NCBI RefSeq assembly: GCF_001956045.1
Contig: NZ_MRTH01000004.1
Span: 369,204 to 433,203, forward strand
Reading direction: 5' to 3'
DNA from: Paenibacillus sp. FSL H7-0331
GTDB lineage: Bacteria; Bacillota; Bacilli; Paenibacillales; NBRC-103111
DNA length: 64,000 nucleotides
The notes under the pieces are model-generated. The model searched no databases. It saw nothing but the letters and a program-made list of their open reading frames with translations, and was not told where the DNA came from. Made by a program: the position numbers and the translations under genes. Below are positions 27,834 through 37,286 of this stretch, piece after piece (the first letter of the stretch is position 1; every line of letters starts with the position of its first letter).

Positions 27834-27878
27834 AGAGGCTATCCCTTAGTAGAGAAATCTACTCGAAGGACAGCCTCT
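27834..27878. terminator. Hairpin between convergent genes
   Basis: AGAGGCT and AGCCTCT close a longer imperfect stem with AGTAGA/TCTACT inside. T-rich sequence follows on the plus strand. It serves the plus-strand oxidoreductase and perhaps the convergent gene. Confidence 0.65.
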
Positions 27879-27896
27879 GATTTGTTTGATCTGGTT

Positions 27897-30752
27897 TTAC
27901 CTGAGCTCTGTACCATATAACGCAATAAGCTCGTCATACAGCGCGTGGTCCTGCTCATAATCGCGTTCACCTATGATGATGACTCCATCCGAAAAGGAGA
28001 CTTTTTTGCCTAGTGCTTCGCAAAGCACGCGCAGCGGCAAATAGGTACTGCCATTGATAATTTTTGCCGAAACGGGCAAGTCGACAGTGGCTTCATTCAC
28101 TTTCATTTGCATAGAGTCAACGGGAATCGTAATCTTGCTGCCACCTGAACCGGTCAAGGTGGCTGTTTGCGTATCAGCATCCCAGGTTACCTGCACGCCC
28201 AGATTTTCCGAGACGAACCGAACGGGCAGCAGGGTACTGTCATTGTCGATTAGCGGCTTGGCTTGCAGTGTTTTTTTCTCCCCTTGAACGTATGCGCTTG
28301 AGCTGTTGACAGCGAGGAGGATCATTGTGTTCATCTTGATCAGGGATGCGTCAGAAAGGACATTGGCCTTATAGCTATCGATGTTATGCTTGTCTAGCAC
28401 CGTGACGCTGATCGACTGGTCCAATCCATCTGCTTTGATTTTGATCTGAGCATAACCCTTCTTTTTGGCCACAAGTGTGTCGCCCTCCACGTCTATCGTA
28501 TCCGGCCTGGAGGATTCCCAATTCACGCCCTCGCTCAGTGTCTTTTCACTGTAATCGTTGTATACGGCAATCACTTTTTTTGCAATGGCTTCATTTACAA
28601 GCATGTACGAATTGGAGGCAGAGGCATTTGGCTTATCCGCAAGACGAAGGCTTTTTAGTTTCAACTGCTGCTGCTTGTCATAAGAAACTATTTTTTTTGA
28701 CTGGGATTCCAGCCATTTGTGTGATGGACTGCCTGGTGCGACATCTAGGAAATTGTAGTTCAAATTCAGGTACTTCCATTTCGTGTTCACTGTCATAAAC
28801 GGAGATATATCCTTGATCCCGTTTGATGATAAATAAAGGGTCGATAAGTTCGGCAGACTGGCAAGCGGACCTACGTTCTGAATCCGATTATTACTGGCAT
28901 ACAGTGTCTCCAGGCTGGTCAGAGGGGACAGCGGCAATAAATTGCTTACAGCATTGTCCGTAATATCCATCGATTTGAGACGGGTAAGTGTGGACACCCA
29001 GGTTAAATCGGATAGGCCTGATGAATTTAACTCCAGCGTTTCCAATTGGCCGAGACGGTTAACACTCGAATAATCGGTAATGGCTTTACTGTGCAAACCG
29101 AGCTCTCGCAGCTGTGTAGCCTTATCCAAACGAGAAATATCACGTAATGCATTGCCGCCGACAGACAGGCGCTGCAGGTTGGCTATATGGGGAACGAAAT
29201 TTAAATCGGTAACCGAATCGTTCCAAATGTCGAGCTTTTGCAGTGATTTCATAGGGTCGAGCAGAGCGGTTAGCTGGCTTGTGGCTACATCGCCTTGGAG
29301 GTACAAAATTTTCAAATTTGGTAGCTGCTTCAGAGCATCAACACCGTTGATTTTCAAATTCTGATTTCGTACCGTCAAATCGCGAAGCAACCTCAACTCG
29401 GACAAAAACGAAATATCGGCATCCTTCATATGGAACATCTGAAGTCTTTCCATGCTCGTGAATTTTCTCAGCAAACCAGCGTCTTTGGCTATATCTCCGG
29501 TGCTGTAATCGATATCCAACGCTGTAATTCTCGATAAATCCCAATCCGTTACCGGTTCCTGGGGTTTCTCCAGTATGGTGCGGATCATTTTCTCAAAATC
29601 GACGCTTTGAAAAGCGACCGGGTTTAAATTGGCCTTCTGATCACTTGGTTTGGACCATTCGCTTAAGAAGGCGGCTTGATCCGCTTTGTCTGGAATATCA
29701 AAAAAACGTACCGTATATGTAATTGTGGCGGGTGCGCCATTAATAGCTTGAATACCCGTAATTTGGGCTTCATACTCGTCGTTATTCTCGATAGTACCTA
29801 CTAATGCAGGACGGAAAATGATACAGTTGGCAATCCCGAAGTTTGATGTTTCTACATTAAAATAATTGCGGTTGGCAAATGATTTGGGGTCTGAGGGAAT
29901 ACCCCGATCTTTTTGGTCAAAGGTCCATACTTTACCGTCCCCTTTACGCTTAAGCACGACTTTTACCTGATCGGCGGACGGTGTTTTGTATTGTGCCGGA
30001 TTCAGTGTGATGGACCATGCATCACCACGTTTAAAGGCGTTGGTGGGGAATGCTCCTGGACTAGGCCAAGCGACGTAGGGCATGGAAAATGCTGCCGTGC
30101 CGCTTTTATCAAATACCTGCATCGGTGAATAGGTTGTGTTGCCGCTGGCTAAGCCAAACCCTGTATACCGGAGCGGTGGATTCAGAATCCAGCGTCGATG
30201 TCCAAGACGGTCGATATTGCTCATATCGCTATCACTCATATAACCGATAACGGTTGAGTACAATTGGGTAGCCCCACTGTACAGATTGCTGCTGCTGGTT
30301 GATTTGTAGCCAATCTTATAAAAGCTGTCTTCCATCGTTGACGGCTTGTCCGGCGTATGGGATAATCCCTTGTCCCTTACCGACAGCAGGACGGCACCGT
30401 GCTGTGCCTGATCGTTCAGCGCTGGGTCGGCTGTCAGATTGTCTGGCAAGCCTGCCAAATAACGAGCATAATTGGCCATGTTGACACCGTCTTGAATAAA
30501 TTCGGCATTCAGCCTGCCCGTAGTGTAAGGCGGTACCAGCAGCGGCTGCTCGATAAACGGATTTCCGTTGAATTTAGGACGGTACTGTTCCCATTTAGAC
30601 ATGATTTCTTCAGGATTATGACCCGAAACCAAAGGCGACGTATTGCCCTCCGCGTTCGCATGAACCGCCCAAGTGATACTTGAAAGAAATACGGCCGTGC
30701 TGAGTATTGCGCTTTTTTTCCATATTCTTAGACTTCGAATTCTCTCTTGCAA
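27897..30752 (-). CDS. Large secreted protein: CAP domain, leucine-rich repeats, Ig-like and copper-amine-oxidase N domains
   Basis: A 951-residue exported protein. A signal peptide (to about 35, ending ANA) is followed by a CAP/SCP-like domain at about 85-210 (NYARYLAGL, HGAVLLSVRDKGLSH, GHRRWILNP). Leucine-rich repeats of the internalin kind run from about 400 to 650 (NLQRLSVGGNALRDI, LETLYASNNRIQNV). A Big-like region covers about 690-780, and a copper-amine-oxidase-N-like domain the last 140 residues (LLPVRFVSENLGVQVTWD). The start is TTG at 30752 with AGGAG nine bases upstream. It lies only 23 bases after rbsK and is probably cotranscribed. Function unknown; cell-surface attachment or enzyme-like role is inferred. 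Confidence 0.8.
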   Translation of the reverse strand: MQERIRSLRIWKKSAILSTAVFLSSITWAVHANAEGNTSPLVSGHNPEEIMSKWEQYRPKFNGNPFIEQPLLVPPYTTGRLNAEFIQDGVNMANYARYLAGLPDNLTADPALNDQAQHGAVLLSVRDKGLSHTPDKPSTMEDSFYKIGYKSTSSSNLYSGATQLYSTVIGYMSDSDMSNIDRLGHRRWILNPPLRYTGFGLASGNTTYSPMQVFDKSGTAAFSMPYVAWPSPGAFPTNAFKRGDAWSITLNPAQYKTPSADQVKVVLKRKGDGKVWTFDQKDRGIPSDPKSFANRNYFNVETSNFGIANCIIFRPALVGTIENNDEYEAQITGIQAINGAPATITYTVRFFDIPDKADQAAFLSEWSKPSDQKANLNPVAFQSVDFEKMIRTILEKPQEPVTDWDLSRITALDIDYSTGDIAKDAGLLRKFTSMERLQMFHMKDADISFLSELRLLRDLTVRNQNLKINGVDALKQLPNLKILYLQGDVATSQLTALLDPMKSLQKLDIWNDSVTDLNFVPHIANLQRLSVGGNALRDISRLDKATQLRELGLHSKAITDYSSVNRLGQLETLELNSSGLSDLTWVSTLTRLKSMDITDNAVSNLLPLSPLTSLETLYASNNRIQNVGPLASLPNLSTLYLSSNGIKDISPFMTVNTKWKYLNLNYNFLDVAPGSPSHKWLESQSKKIVSYDKQQQLKLKSLRLADKPNASASNSYMLVNEAIAKKVIAVYNDYSEKTLSEGVNWESSRPDTIDVEGDTLVAKKKGYAQIKIKADGLDQSISVTVLDKHNIDSYKANVLSDASLIKMNTMILLAVNSSSAYVQGEKKTLQAKPLIDNDSTLLPVRFVSENLGVQVTWDADTQTATLTGSGGSKITIPVDSMQMKVNEATVDLPVSAKIINGSTYLPLRVLCEALGKKVSFSDGVIIIGERDYEQDHALYDELIALYGTELR

Positions 30753-30775
30753 AAATATCTCTCCTCTTATCTAAT

Positions 30776-31699
30776 TCATTCGCGACCAAACTGCTGCACC
30801 TCTGCCAGAGTAGGCAGTGAGCTTTGGGCTCCAGCGCGCGTCACCGTGATAGCGGCTACAATCTGTGCTTGCCGGATCGCTTCGTCCATATTCGGATTGG
30901 ACACATAGCTGGCTGCGAAGCCACCTATAAAGCTGTCTCCGGCAGCAGTGGTATCCAGGGCTTTGACCTTATGGGCCGGGAACATTTTGAACGTTTGATG
31001 ATCTGCATAACAGCAGCCTTTCTCGCCAAGTGTCACAATGAGTGATTGGACGCCTTTGGCCAGCAGCGCCTGAGTCGCAGCTTGAAGGCTTAGGTCATCG
31101 ACAAGCTCAATTCCGCAAATATCCGCCAGCTCATGCTCATTGGGGATCAAAATATCGACGTAGGACAAGAGCTCATCATCGAGAGGTTTGGCAGGAGCTG
31201 GATTCAATATCGTTGTTTTACCAAGCTGCTTGGCTAATTGAAGGGTGTATTTGACAACCTCCATTGGAACCTCAAGCTGAAGCACCACAATCTCACATTG
31301 CTCAATGGCTTGCCTTTGCAGCTCAATATCCTGCTCTGTGATATCAAAGTTAGCACCTGGAATAACAATGATATGGTTACTGCCACTCTGATCCACGGTA
31401 ACTACAGCAACACCGGATTTCTCGGTAGAGGTAACGATATGTTCTGTATTGACGTTGGAGGCTGTTAGAGAATTCAAGAGGGAGGTACCGTACGGATCCG
31501 CTCCGACTTTCCCGATCATGCTGACCGGTGCTTGCAGCTTGCCGATCGCTACTGCCTGATTGGCGCCTTTTCCTCCTGGGATTTCCGTTAATCCGGTACC
31601 AATGAGCGTCTGGCCCTCCTTAGGCATGTGATCGACATTAATGACAATATCCATATTCAAACTTCCTACAACTACGATAGCTGGTTTCATGGTTTTCAA
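30776..31699 (-). CDS. rbsK: Ribokinase (PfkB family)
   Basis: A 307-residue sugar kinase phosphorylating ribose at O5. It has the PfkB signatures GGKGANQAVAIGKL near residue 43 and DTTAAGDSFIGGF near residue 250, where the Asp is the catalytic base. The ATG overlaps the stop of the LacI-type regulator as ATGA. No rbsD or ribose transporter genes are adjacent, so uptake must be encoded elsewhere or the substrate may be another pentose from nucleosides. Confidence 0.9.
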   Translation of the reverse strand: MKTMKPAIVVVGSLNMDIVINVDHMPKEGQTLIGTGLTEIPGGKGANQAVAIGKLQAPVSMIGKVGADPYGTSLLNSLTASNVNTEHIVTSTEKSGVAVVTVDQSGSNHIIVIPGANFDITEQDIELQRQAIEQCEIVVLQLEVPMEVVKYTLQLAKQLGKTTILNPAPAKPLDDELLSYVDILIPNEHELADICGIELVDDLSLQAATQALLAKGVQSLIVTLGEKGCCYADHQTFKMFPAHKVKALDTTAAGDSFIGGFAASYVSNPNMDEAIRQAQIVAAITVTRAGAQSSLPTLAEVQQFGRE

Positions 31700-32691
31700 T
31701 CCTTTCTTGTGGAGGCTCGTGGTATAAGGGTAACATCTAATTCGTGCAGGTTGTTTGCAACAGCTTCTCCGTTAATCTTTTGAATCAACAGTCTTGTCGC
31801 TAAAGCCCCAAGCTCATAAATCGGCTGGGCTACCGTTGTAATTTCAGGTTCTGTGGCCTCTGTAAGCTGTATGCCATCAAATCCGCATATCGCCACTTGC
31901 TCAGGAACCTGGATTCCCATACGGAGCAAGGATTTCAATACCCCGACAGCCATCAGATCATTTCCAACGAAGACACCGTCTACATCGGGGTGGCGCTCCA
32001 TCATTTGTTCAGCAGCCGTTATCCCGCCATCCAAAAGGAAATTTCCGGGTATGAGCAGACTCGGACTATACCACGGCAAATGCTTCACGATATCCTCGTA
32101 TCCTCGAAGTCGTTCCTGGGCGGTCCGAATCCCCTGTGGCCCACAAATATGAGCAATTTTGCTGCAGCCTCTATCCAGCAAATGCTGAACAGCGAGTCTC
32201 GCACCAGCACGATTATTCGAGCGGACAACGCTGCAAACCTCATCAGAGGGTGCTCGATCCAACACGATATAGGGGATATGGCTGCTGTTCAGGCGAAGAG
32301 CCTCGTCCATATCCAGCGTGTGCGAGGAGAAAATAATTCCGTCTACATATCTTTGTCTGAAAATCTCAATGTAAGCCTGCTCCTTATCGGCTTGATCATC
32401 GGAGCTGCCAAAAAACACGGTATAACCAAATGTACGTGCGACTTCCTCGACGGCTCTTGCCAGCTCTGGAAAAAAAGGATTCATCATATTGGAAAGAATC
32501 AAAGCGATCGTTCGGCTCCGCTTGCTTGCCAGCCCTCTTGCGACTGCACTGGGTTCATACTGCAGCGTCTGGATGGCCAGATTCACCTTGTGCTCGGTTT
32601 CCTGATTGACGTAACCGCTCTTGTTCAAAACACGGGACACAGTGGAAACAGACACACCTGATAATTGTGCAACATCGCGGATCGTAGCCAC
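31696..32691 (-). CDS. rbsR: LacI-family repressor, probable ribose regulator
   Basis: A 331-residue repressor with N-terminal HTH TIRDVAQLSGVSVSTVSRVL and hinge (VARGLASKRSRTIALI), followed by a periplasmic-binding-protein-like sugar domain. Fusion by ATGA overlap to rbsK suggests ribose response. Two palindromic sites lie between its promoter and start codon, consistent with autorepression. Confidence 0.88.
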   Translation of the reverse strand: MATIRDVAQLSGVSVSTVSRVLNKSGYVNQETEHKVNLAIQTLQYEPSAVARGLASKRSRTIALILSNMMNPFFPELARAVEEVARTFGYTVFFGSSDDQADKEQAYIEIFRQRYVDGIIFSSHTLDMDEALRLNSSHIPYIVLDRAPSDEVCSVVRSNNRAGARLAVQHLLDRGCSKIAHICGPQGIRTAQERLRGYEDIVKHLPWYSPSLLIPGNFLLDGGITAAEQMMERHPDVDGVFVGNDLMAVGVLKSLLRMGIQVPEQVAICGFDGIQLTEATEPEITTVAQPIYELGALATRLLIQKINGEAVANNLHELDVTLIPRASTRKD

Positions 32692-32728
32692 TGCTGTTCA
32701 CTTCCTTCATGAGAGTTGGTGCAGGCTT

Positions 32729-32820
32729 ATGGTAGCGGTACCATATATCCGTAAAAAAATATGTGGTACCGCTACCACATTCATAGATTGAATTTTACTT
32801 GGAAAATAAAACGATGTCAA
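32729..32820 (-). promoter_or_regulatory. rbsR promoter and two LacI-type operators
   Basis: Minus strand promoter: TTGACA (32815-32820), 17-bp spacer, TAAAAT (32792-32797). Downstream are two palindromes, ATGTGGTACCGCTACCACAT (32761-32780) and ATGGTAGCGGTACCAT (32729-32744). Their four-base centres are in opposite orientation (CCGC and GCGG). Both lie in the 5' untranslated region, so binding would block elongation or loop DNA. Confidence 0.8.
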
Positions 32821-32882
32821 TACAGACAAGCTGCAAACTCATTAAAGAATCATGAAGATCCCCACTGAAGCCGGTTAAGTAG

Positions 32883-33938
32883 TTAGTGTTTCTCTTGTTT
32901 GTCTACGCGTACTGCCGTAGTTCCAGCGATACATAAATCTCCCTGAATCCGAATGTGCTCGTAGGGAAGCGTTGGATTGGCAATTCGCCAAAGCATACGA
33001 TCGGCAGCCCGATATCCGGTTTCGCGGATCGATAGCAGGGGTCTGGTGAAGAGCGGAAGCGAATCCGACTGCTCATTTAAAAAGCCGATAACAGATATAT
33101 CCTCGGGTATATGAAGGTTAAGCTCCTGACATAGCTGATAAAAAGGGGCGACCTCACCATGGACACCACAAATTACGGCAGTTGGGGCGTGTAAAACAAG
33201 CTTGTCTCGCAAATCCTTCAGCCATTCAGGTTGAAGGCTGCGCTGACCGATCGAATGCGCTGTAGCGTCTACCTCAGCATTGAATTCATTCATCGCATGG
33301 ATAAAAGCCTGCCAGCGCACAATAAATCCTCTTTGCGAATGCGTGTCGCCAATATACATGATGTTATGATGGCCGATGGACCTTAAATAAGCAACAGCCT
33401 GATAAGTGGCTTCGTATATATCCCAGATTACACTGTCCGCCTTGGTACCGAGCGGGGGATAGCTGAGCAGAATCTTCGGCATCGGTATTTGCAGCAGCAC
33501 AGACTCCCAGGTTTTGGGCAAGATGCTGGGCGCAATGAACAAGCCGTCAGTGAATGTGACTGCTTGTTCTTCCAGCCACTCTGCCATAGCAGCCTCCCGA
33601 GTTAAGGCAGGTAGTAAGCAGATTTCAATATGGTGACCGAAGGAGGCAAAGCGATCATGCAGCCCCTCCAGCAGCAGACGATTATAGCCAACGGATTGCT
33701 CGGTTTGTACGAGCAGGAATCTTTTGCGTTCTATGGGATAAGAAATAATCCGTTCCGCTCTTAAGCTGCGAATTTGCTCCTTCGTAAAATACCCGAGCTT
33801 CTCCGCCGTTTCCACGATAAGCTGTCTTGTGGCCTCTGACATCCCGGGCTTTCCTTTTAAGGCTTTGTTAACGGTCTGTATCGTAACGCCAAGCTGCTGA
33901 GCGATAGTTTTCAGCGTTACCTGCTTGCGTATGGGCAT
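32883..33938 (-). CDS. LacI-family transcriptional regulator
   Basis: A 351-residue regulator with HTH TLKTIAQQLGVTIQTVNKAL and a sugar-binding-type effector domain. It is divergent from the FAD oxidoreductase gene and probably controls it. The intergenic region holds the direct repeat TGAAACTA twice (34038 and 34049) in place of a typical LacI palindrome. ATG follows GGGAG. Confidence 0.85.
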   Translation of the reverse strand: MPIRKQVTLKTIAQQLGVTIQTVNKALKGKPGMSEATRQLIVETAEKLGYFTKEQIRSLRAERIISYPIERKRFLLVQTEQSVGYNRLLLEGLHDRFASFGHHIEICLLPALTREAAMAEWLEEQAVTFTDGLFIAPSILPKTWESVLLQIPMPKILLSYPPLGTKADSVIWDIYEATYQAVAYLRSIGHHNIMYIGDTHSQRGFIVRWQAFIHAMNEFNAEVDATAHSIGQRSLQPEWLKDLRDKLVLHAPTAVICGVHGEVAPFYQLCQELNLHIPEDISVIGFLNEQSDSLPLFTRPLLSIRETGYRAADRMLWRIANPTLPYEHIRIQGDLCIAGTTAVRVDKQEKH

Positions 33939-34111
33939 ACTTGGGCTCCCTTTGAATTAGATTAGGACTTTATTGGCTATGCTTCGGCTTCGGTATCACT
34001 GTGCTTATGTTCTATCCTACCATGCTTTGATTTTAGATGAAACTAAAATGAAACTAGTTCTCCGGCAGCGGCAGCTTATAATGAAGATATCTTATTGAGG
34101 AGGCTGACAAT

Positions 34112-35521
34112 ATGAATAAGCAAGCGTTAACAACGATTAAAATAACTTCTGAGCTGCAGGTGTCCCATACACCGGATGTTGTCGTTATCGGAGGCGGTGC
34201 GACAGGGATTGCTGCTGCCATAGCAGCGGCACGGAATGGCGCGAATACATTGTTGATTGAGCAGCGCGGATACCTCGGCGGTATGGGTACGGCAGCTTTG
34301 GTGCCTGCCTTTTGCCCATATACAGATGGAGAAAAGCCGATTATTCGCGGTATCGGACTGGATCTGCTGGAGAAGATGAAGCAGGCCGCTGGTGACAAAT
34401 TCCTTAATAGCTACAAGGATTTGCTGGATTGGGTACCGATTGACGTGGAAACGCTAAAGCGGGTATACGACAAGGAGGTGCTGGACAGCGGCGCCCAACT
34501 TTTATTTCATACGGTCGCAGACCAAGTGCTGCTCGATGGCGACCGGATCAGCGGAATCGTCATTAGCAACAAGTCTGGGCGTTCTGTAGTTCAAGCGAAG
34601 CTGTATATCGATGCGTCGGGTGACGCCGATTTGGCGGCGCTAGCCGGTGTTCCGTTTCAAACGGGTGGAGAGCAGGGCGAACTGCAGCCAGGTACGATGT
34701 GTTATTTGGTATCTGGAGTGGATAAAGCGCGCTTCGAGCAGTTTATCGAGCAGTCCGGGCAAGGCAAAAGCCTCGAAAAAACCGTCGTAGAAGCCCAGCT
34801 TAACGGTGATCTTCCGGAAGGTCGTAAACGCATTTCAGGTATGGCCTGGATCACAGATTCGGTGGTCGGCTTTAACTTTGGTCATATCTTCGGTATCGAC
34901 GGAACGAAGGCGGAGGATCTGACTCGTGCCGCGATTGAAGGGCGTGTGCTGATCGATGTGCAAATCCAGTTTTTGCGTAAATATGTACCGGGCTTTGAGG
35001 ACATTCATTTGGTACATTCCGGCGATCAGATCGGGATTCGGGAAACACGGCGAATTGCCGGTGATTATACGCTGGTTGTCGATGATTTTATCTCGATGCG
35101 AACATTCGAGGATGATATAGCCCGTAATGCTTATTTTATAGATATTCATTTAGCCAATGCGACCAGTACGATGGTCATCAAGCATCTGCCGAAAGGACAA
35201 TCGCATGGAGTGCCTTATCGCTGCATGCTGCCGCAGGGCAAGTCCAATCTGATCGTTGCGGGACGTTCCGTTTCCTCCGATCGTCCCGTGCAGGGCTCGC
35301 TCCGCGTGATGCCGAACTGCTTTGCGATGGGGCAGGCGGCAGGAACAGCAGCAGCCATGGCGAGTGTAACCGGTGGCGGGTTTCGTGAGGTATCGATACC
35401 TGAGCTCCAGCGGAAGCTTGTTGAGCAAGGTGCTTGGCTGGGTGAACGTCCAGGCCATGCGGATGCTGTGGCAGTAGGTGTAGGTGCTTCGGGTAAGGTT
35501 GAATTCGACGATGAAGCTTAA
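34112..35521 (+). CDS. FAD-dependent oxidoreductase (FAD_oxidored family)
   Basis: A 469-residue flavoprotein with dinucleotide motif VVIGGGATGIAAAIAA near residue 24, the glycine-rich GYLGGMGTA, and a C-terminal FAD contact region (GRSVSSDRPVQGSLRVMPNC). It belongs to the group commonly placed beside carbohydrate uptake genes in Paenibacillus; substrate unknown. A strong ribosome site (GAGGAGG) precedes ATG 34112. It is divergent from a LacI-type regulator and upstream of a two-component system. Confidence 0.85.
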   Translation: MNKQALTTIKITSELQVSHTPDVVVIGGGATGIAAAIAAARNGANTLLIEQRGYLGGMGTAALVPAFCPYTDGEKPIIRGIGLDLLEKMKQAAGDKFLNSYKDLLDWVPIDVETLKRVYDKEVLDSGAQLLFHTVADQVLLDGDRISGIVISNKSGRSVVQAKLYIDASGDADLAALAGVPFQTGGEQGELQPGTMCYLVSGVDKARFEQFIEQSGQGKSLEKTVVEAQLNGDLPEGRKRISGMAWITDSVVGFNFGHIFGIDGTKAEDLTRAAIEGRVLIDVQIQFLRKYVPGFEDIHLVHSGDQIGIRETRRIAGDYTLVVDDFISMRTFEDDIARNAYFIDIHLANATSTMVIKHLPKGQSHGVPYRCMLPQGKSNLIVAGRSVSSDRPVQGSLRVMPNCFAMGQAAGTAAAMASVTGGGFREVSIPELQRKLVEQGAWLGERPGHADAVAVGVGASGKVEFDDEA

Positions 35522-35543
35522 CCCAAAGTAAATGAACTAAATC

Positions 35544-35597
35544 AAAGATCGGCCTCCTGTATGATTGCGACGGGAGCGGCGATCTTTTGTCTTTTTG
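35544..35597 (+). terminator. Intrinsic terminator
   Basis: AAAGATCG...CGATCTTT with an inner CTCC/GGGAG pairing, followed by T-rich sequence. Confidence 0.8.
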
Positions 35598-35654
35598 CGT
35601 GTGTCTGTGCGTCATTCAAGTTATACTACATAATAGATGGGAGGGAGGCAGCAC

Positions 35655-37271
35655 ATGTATCGATTGGTTATCGTGGACGACGAGCCTACAGTGCGGCACG
35701 GGCTGAGTACTTATTTTGACTGGAGTCAGTATGGAATTGAGGTAGTCGGTGAAGCAGACGATGGGGATGTCGCTCTCGAACTCATTGAACGGATCAAACC
35801 GGATATGGTGCTGACCGATGTCCGCATGCCGCAGATGGATGGCATACAGCTGTCCAGTGAAATCAAGCTGCGCTTTCCCGGGATCAAAATTGTTTTTGTC
35901 AGCGGGCATGATGATGCGGATTATTTGAAGTCTGCGCTTAAGGTCAATGCTGTCGATTATATATTCAAGCCAGTGAATATGCAGGAGCTGGCAGCTGTGG
36001 TGGAGCGGGTGGTCAAGGAGCTGCAGGATGCGGAGCAGGAGCGCACCTATATTGTAGACATGCAGGTGAAGCTGACGCAGAGCATGCCTTTACTGCGGGA
36101 GAAGTTTCTGATGTCATTGATTTGGGATGGCGTGACGAATCCGGCACGGATCAAAGACCGACTGGACTTTCTCGGACTCGATTTGCCTGCCGAAGCCGAT
36201 TATTGGACACTCGTATTGAAAATCGATGATAGCGCAGAGGTGGTGGCAACCCGAACGGAGCGTGATCAGCAGTTGCTCTCCTATTCGGTTCTCAACATCG
36301 TTCAGGAATTGACGGAGCAGATGATGCAGGGGTATGCCTTTGAAACCCGCAATGGCGAATTCGTCGTCATTCTGAGAATGGGGGAGGAAGATAGTCAGGA
36401 GGAACGACTGTTCAGCTTAACCGAACAAATTCGCGATAACCTGAAGCGTTGGTTGAAAATTAGTGTTACCATCGGTGTAGGCGAGCGAATTTCGGGATTG
36501 CAATCGATGCCTGAATCGTATAATCAAGCACGCGAGGCTGCCGATCAAAGATGGTATCTGGGGAAAAATCATATTATCTCGATCGATAATTTACAGCAAA
36601 ATACGGACAGCCTTTACCGGTTCGATACGGCTCAGGGTGAACGCATCATGTCGGTTCTAAAGGCAACGGATCAGGAAAAGCTGCTAACCGAGCTGGATGG
36701 AATTTTTGAGCCCCTGTCGCGAAGTCGCAAGGAAGGCTTGACCAACTGCCGCAACGTCAGTCTGCAGTTGATTCTGATGGCAAGCCGACTGCTGCTGGAG
36801 CTTAATATGATGGGGGCGGAGATGGCCGACAAGGAAGCCGCACTGTGGGAGCAGGTATTCAAGCAGGAAACGATTCTCGATCTGCGTCACAAGGTAGAGA
36901 CTCATCTGCTGGATGTGTGCGAACGGATCCGTGAAAAACGGAGCTCCAAGCCCAAAAATGCGATTGAACGGGTCCATGCCCTGATCGATGAGCGGTTTGC
37001 CGAAAACCTTCAGGTTGGCGATATCGCCCGGGAAGTGTTTTTGTCACCGACCTACTTGTGTCTGCTGTTCAAGCAGGAAACGGGAGAAACGATCAATGAA
37101 TATTTGACCAAGGTAAGAATCGAAAAGGCCAAGGAGCTGCTAAGCGATCCGCGCAATAAGTTTTATGAGGTGTGTTACACAGTCGGCTATTCGGACCCGA
37201 GCTATTTTAGCAAGCTGTTCAAAAAGTATACGGGTCTGACACCAAGCGCATTTCGCGACCAATTGCCTTAA
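35655..37271 (+). CDS. Response regulator, AraC type (YesN-like)
   Basis: A 538-residue response regulator. The receiver domain (1-120) has the acidic pair DDE (8-10), phospho-acceptor D55 (LTDVRMPQ) and the Lys in FKPV. A middle region of unknown fold leads to a C-terminal AraC double HTH (about 435-535, VGDIAREVFLSPTYLCLLF and YSDPSYFSKLFKKYTG). ATG 35655 follows GGGAGGG. It pairs with the kinase downstream and likely activates the importer genes from 39297. Confidence 0.92.
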   Translation: MYRLVIVDDEPTVRHGLSTYFDWSQYGIEVVGEADDGDVALELIERIKPDMVLTDVRMPQMDGIQLSSEIKLRFPGIKIVFVSGHDDADYLKSALKVNAVDYIFKPVNMQELAAVVERVVKELQDAEQERTYIVDMQVKLTQSMPLLREKFLMSLIWDGVTNPARIKDRLDFLGLDLPAEADYWTLVLKIDDSAEVVATRTERDQQLLSYSVLNIVQELTEQMMQGYAFETRNGEFVVILRMGEEDSQEERLFSLTEQIRDNLKRWLKISVTIGVGERISGLQSMPESYNQAREAADQRWYLGKNHIISIDNLQQNTDSLYRFDTAQGERIMSVLKATDQEKLLTELDGIFEPLSRSRKEGLTNCRNVSLQLILMASRLLLELNMMGAEMADKEAALWEQVFKQETILDLRHKVETHLLDVCERIREKRSSKPKNAIERVHALIDERFAENLQVGDIAREVFLSPTYLCLLFKQETGETINEYLTKVRIEKAKELLSDPRNKFYEVCYTVGYSDPSYFSKLFKKYTGLTPSAFRDQLP

Positions 37272-37286
37272 AGGGGGATAAGAAAC

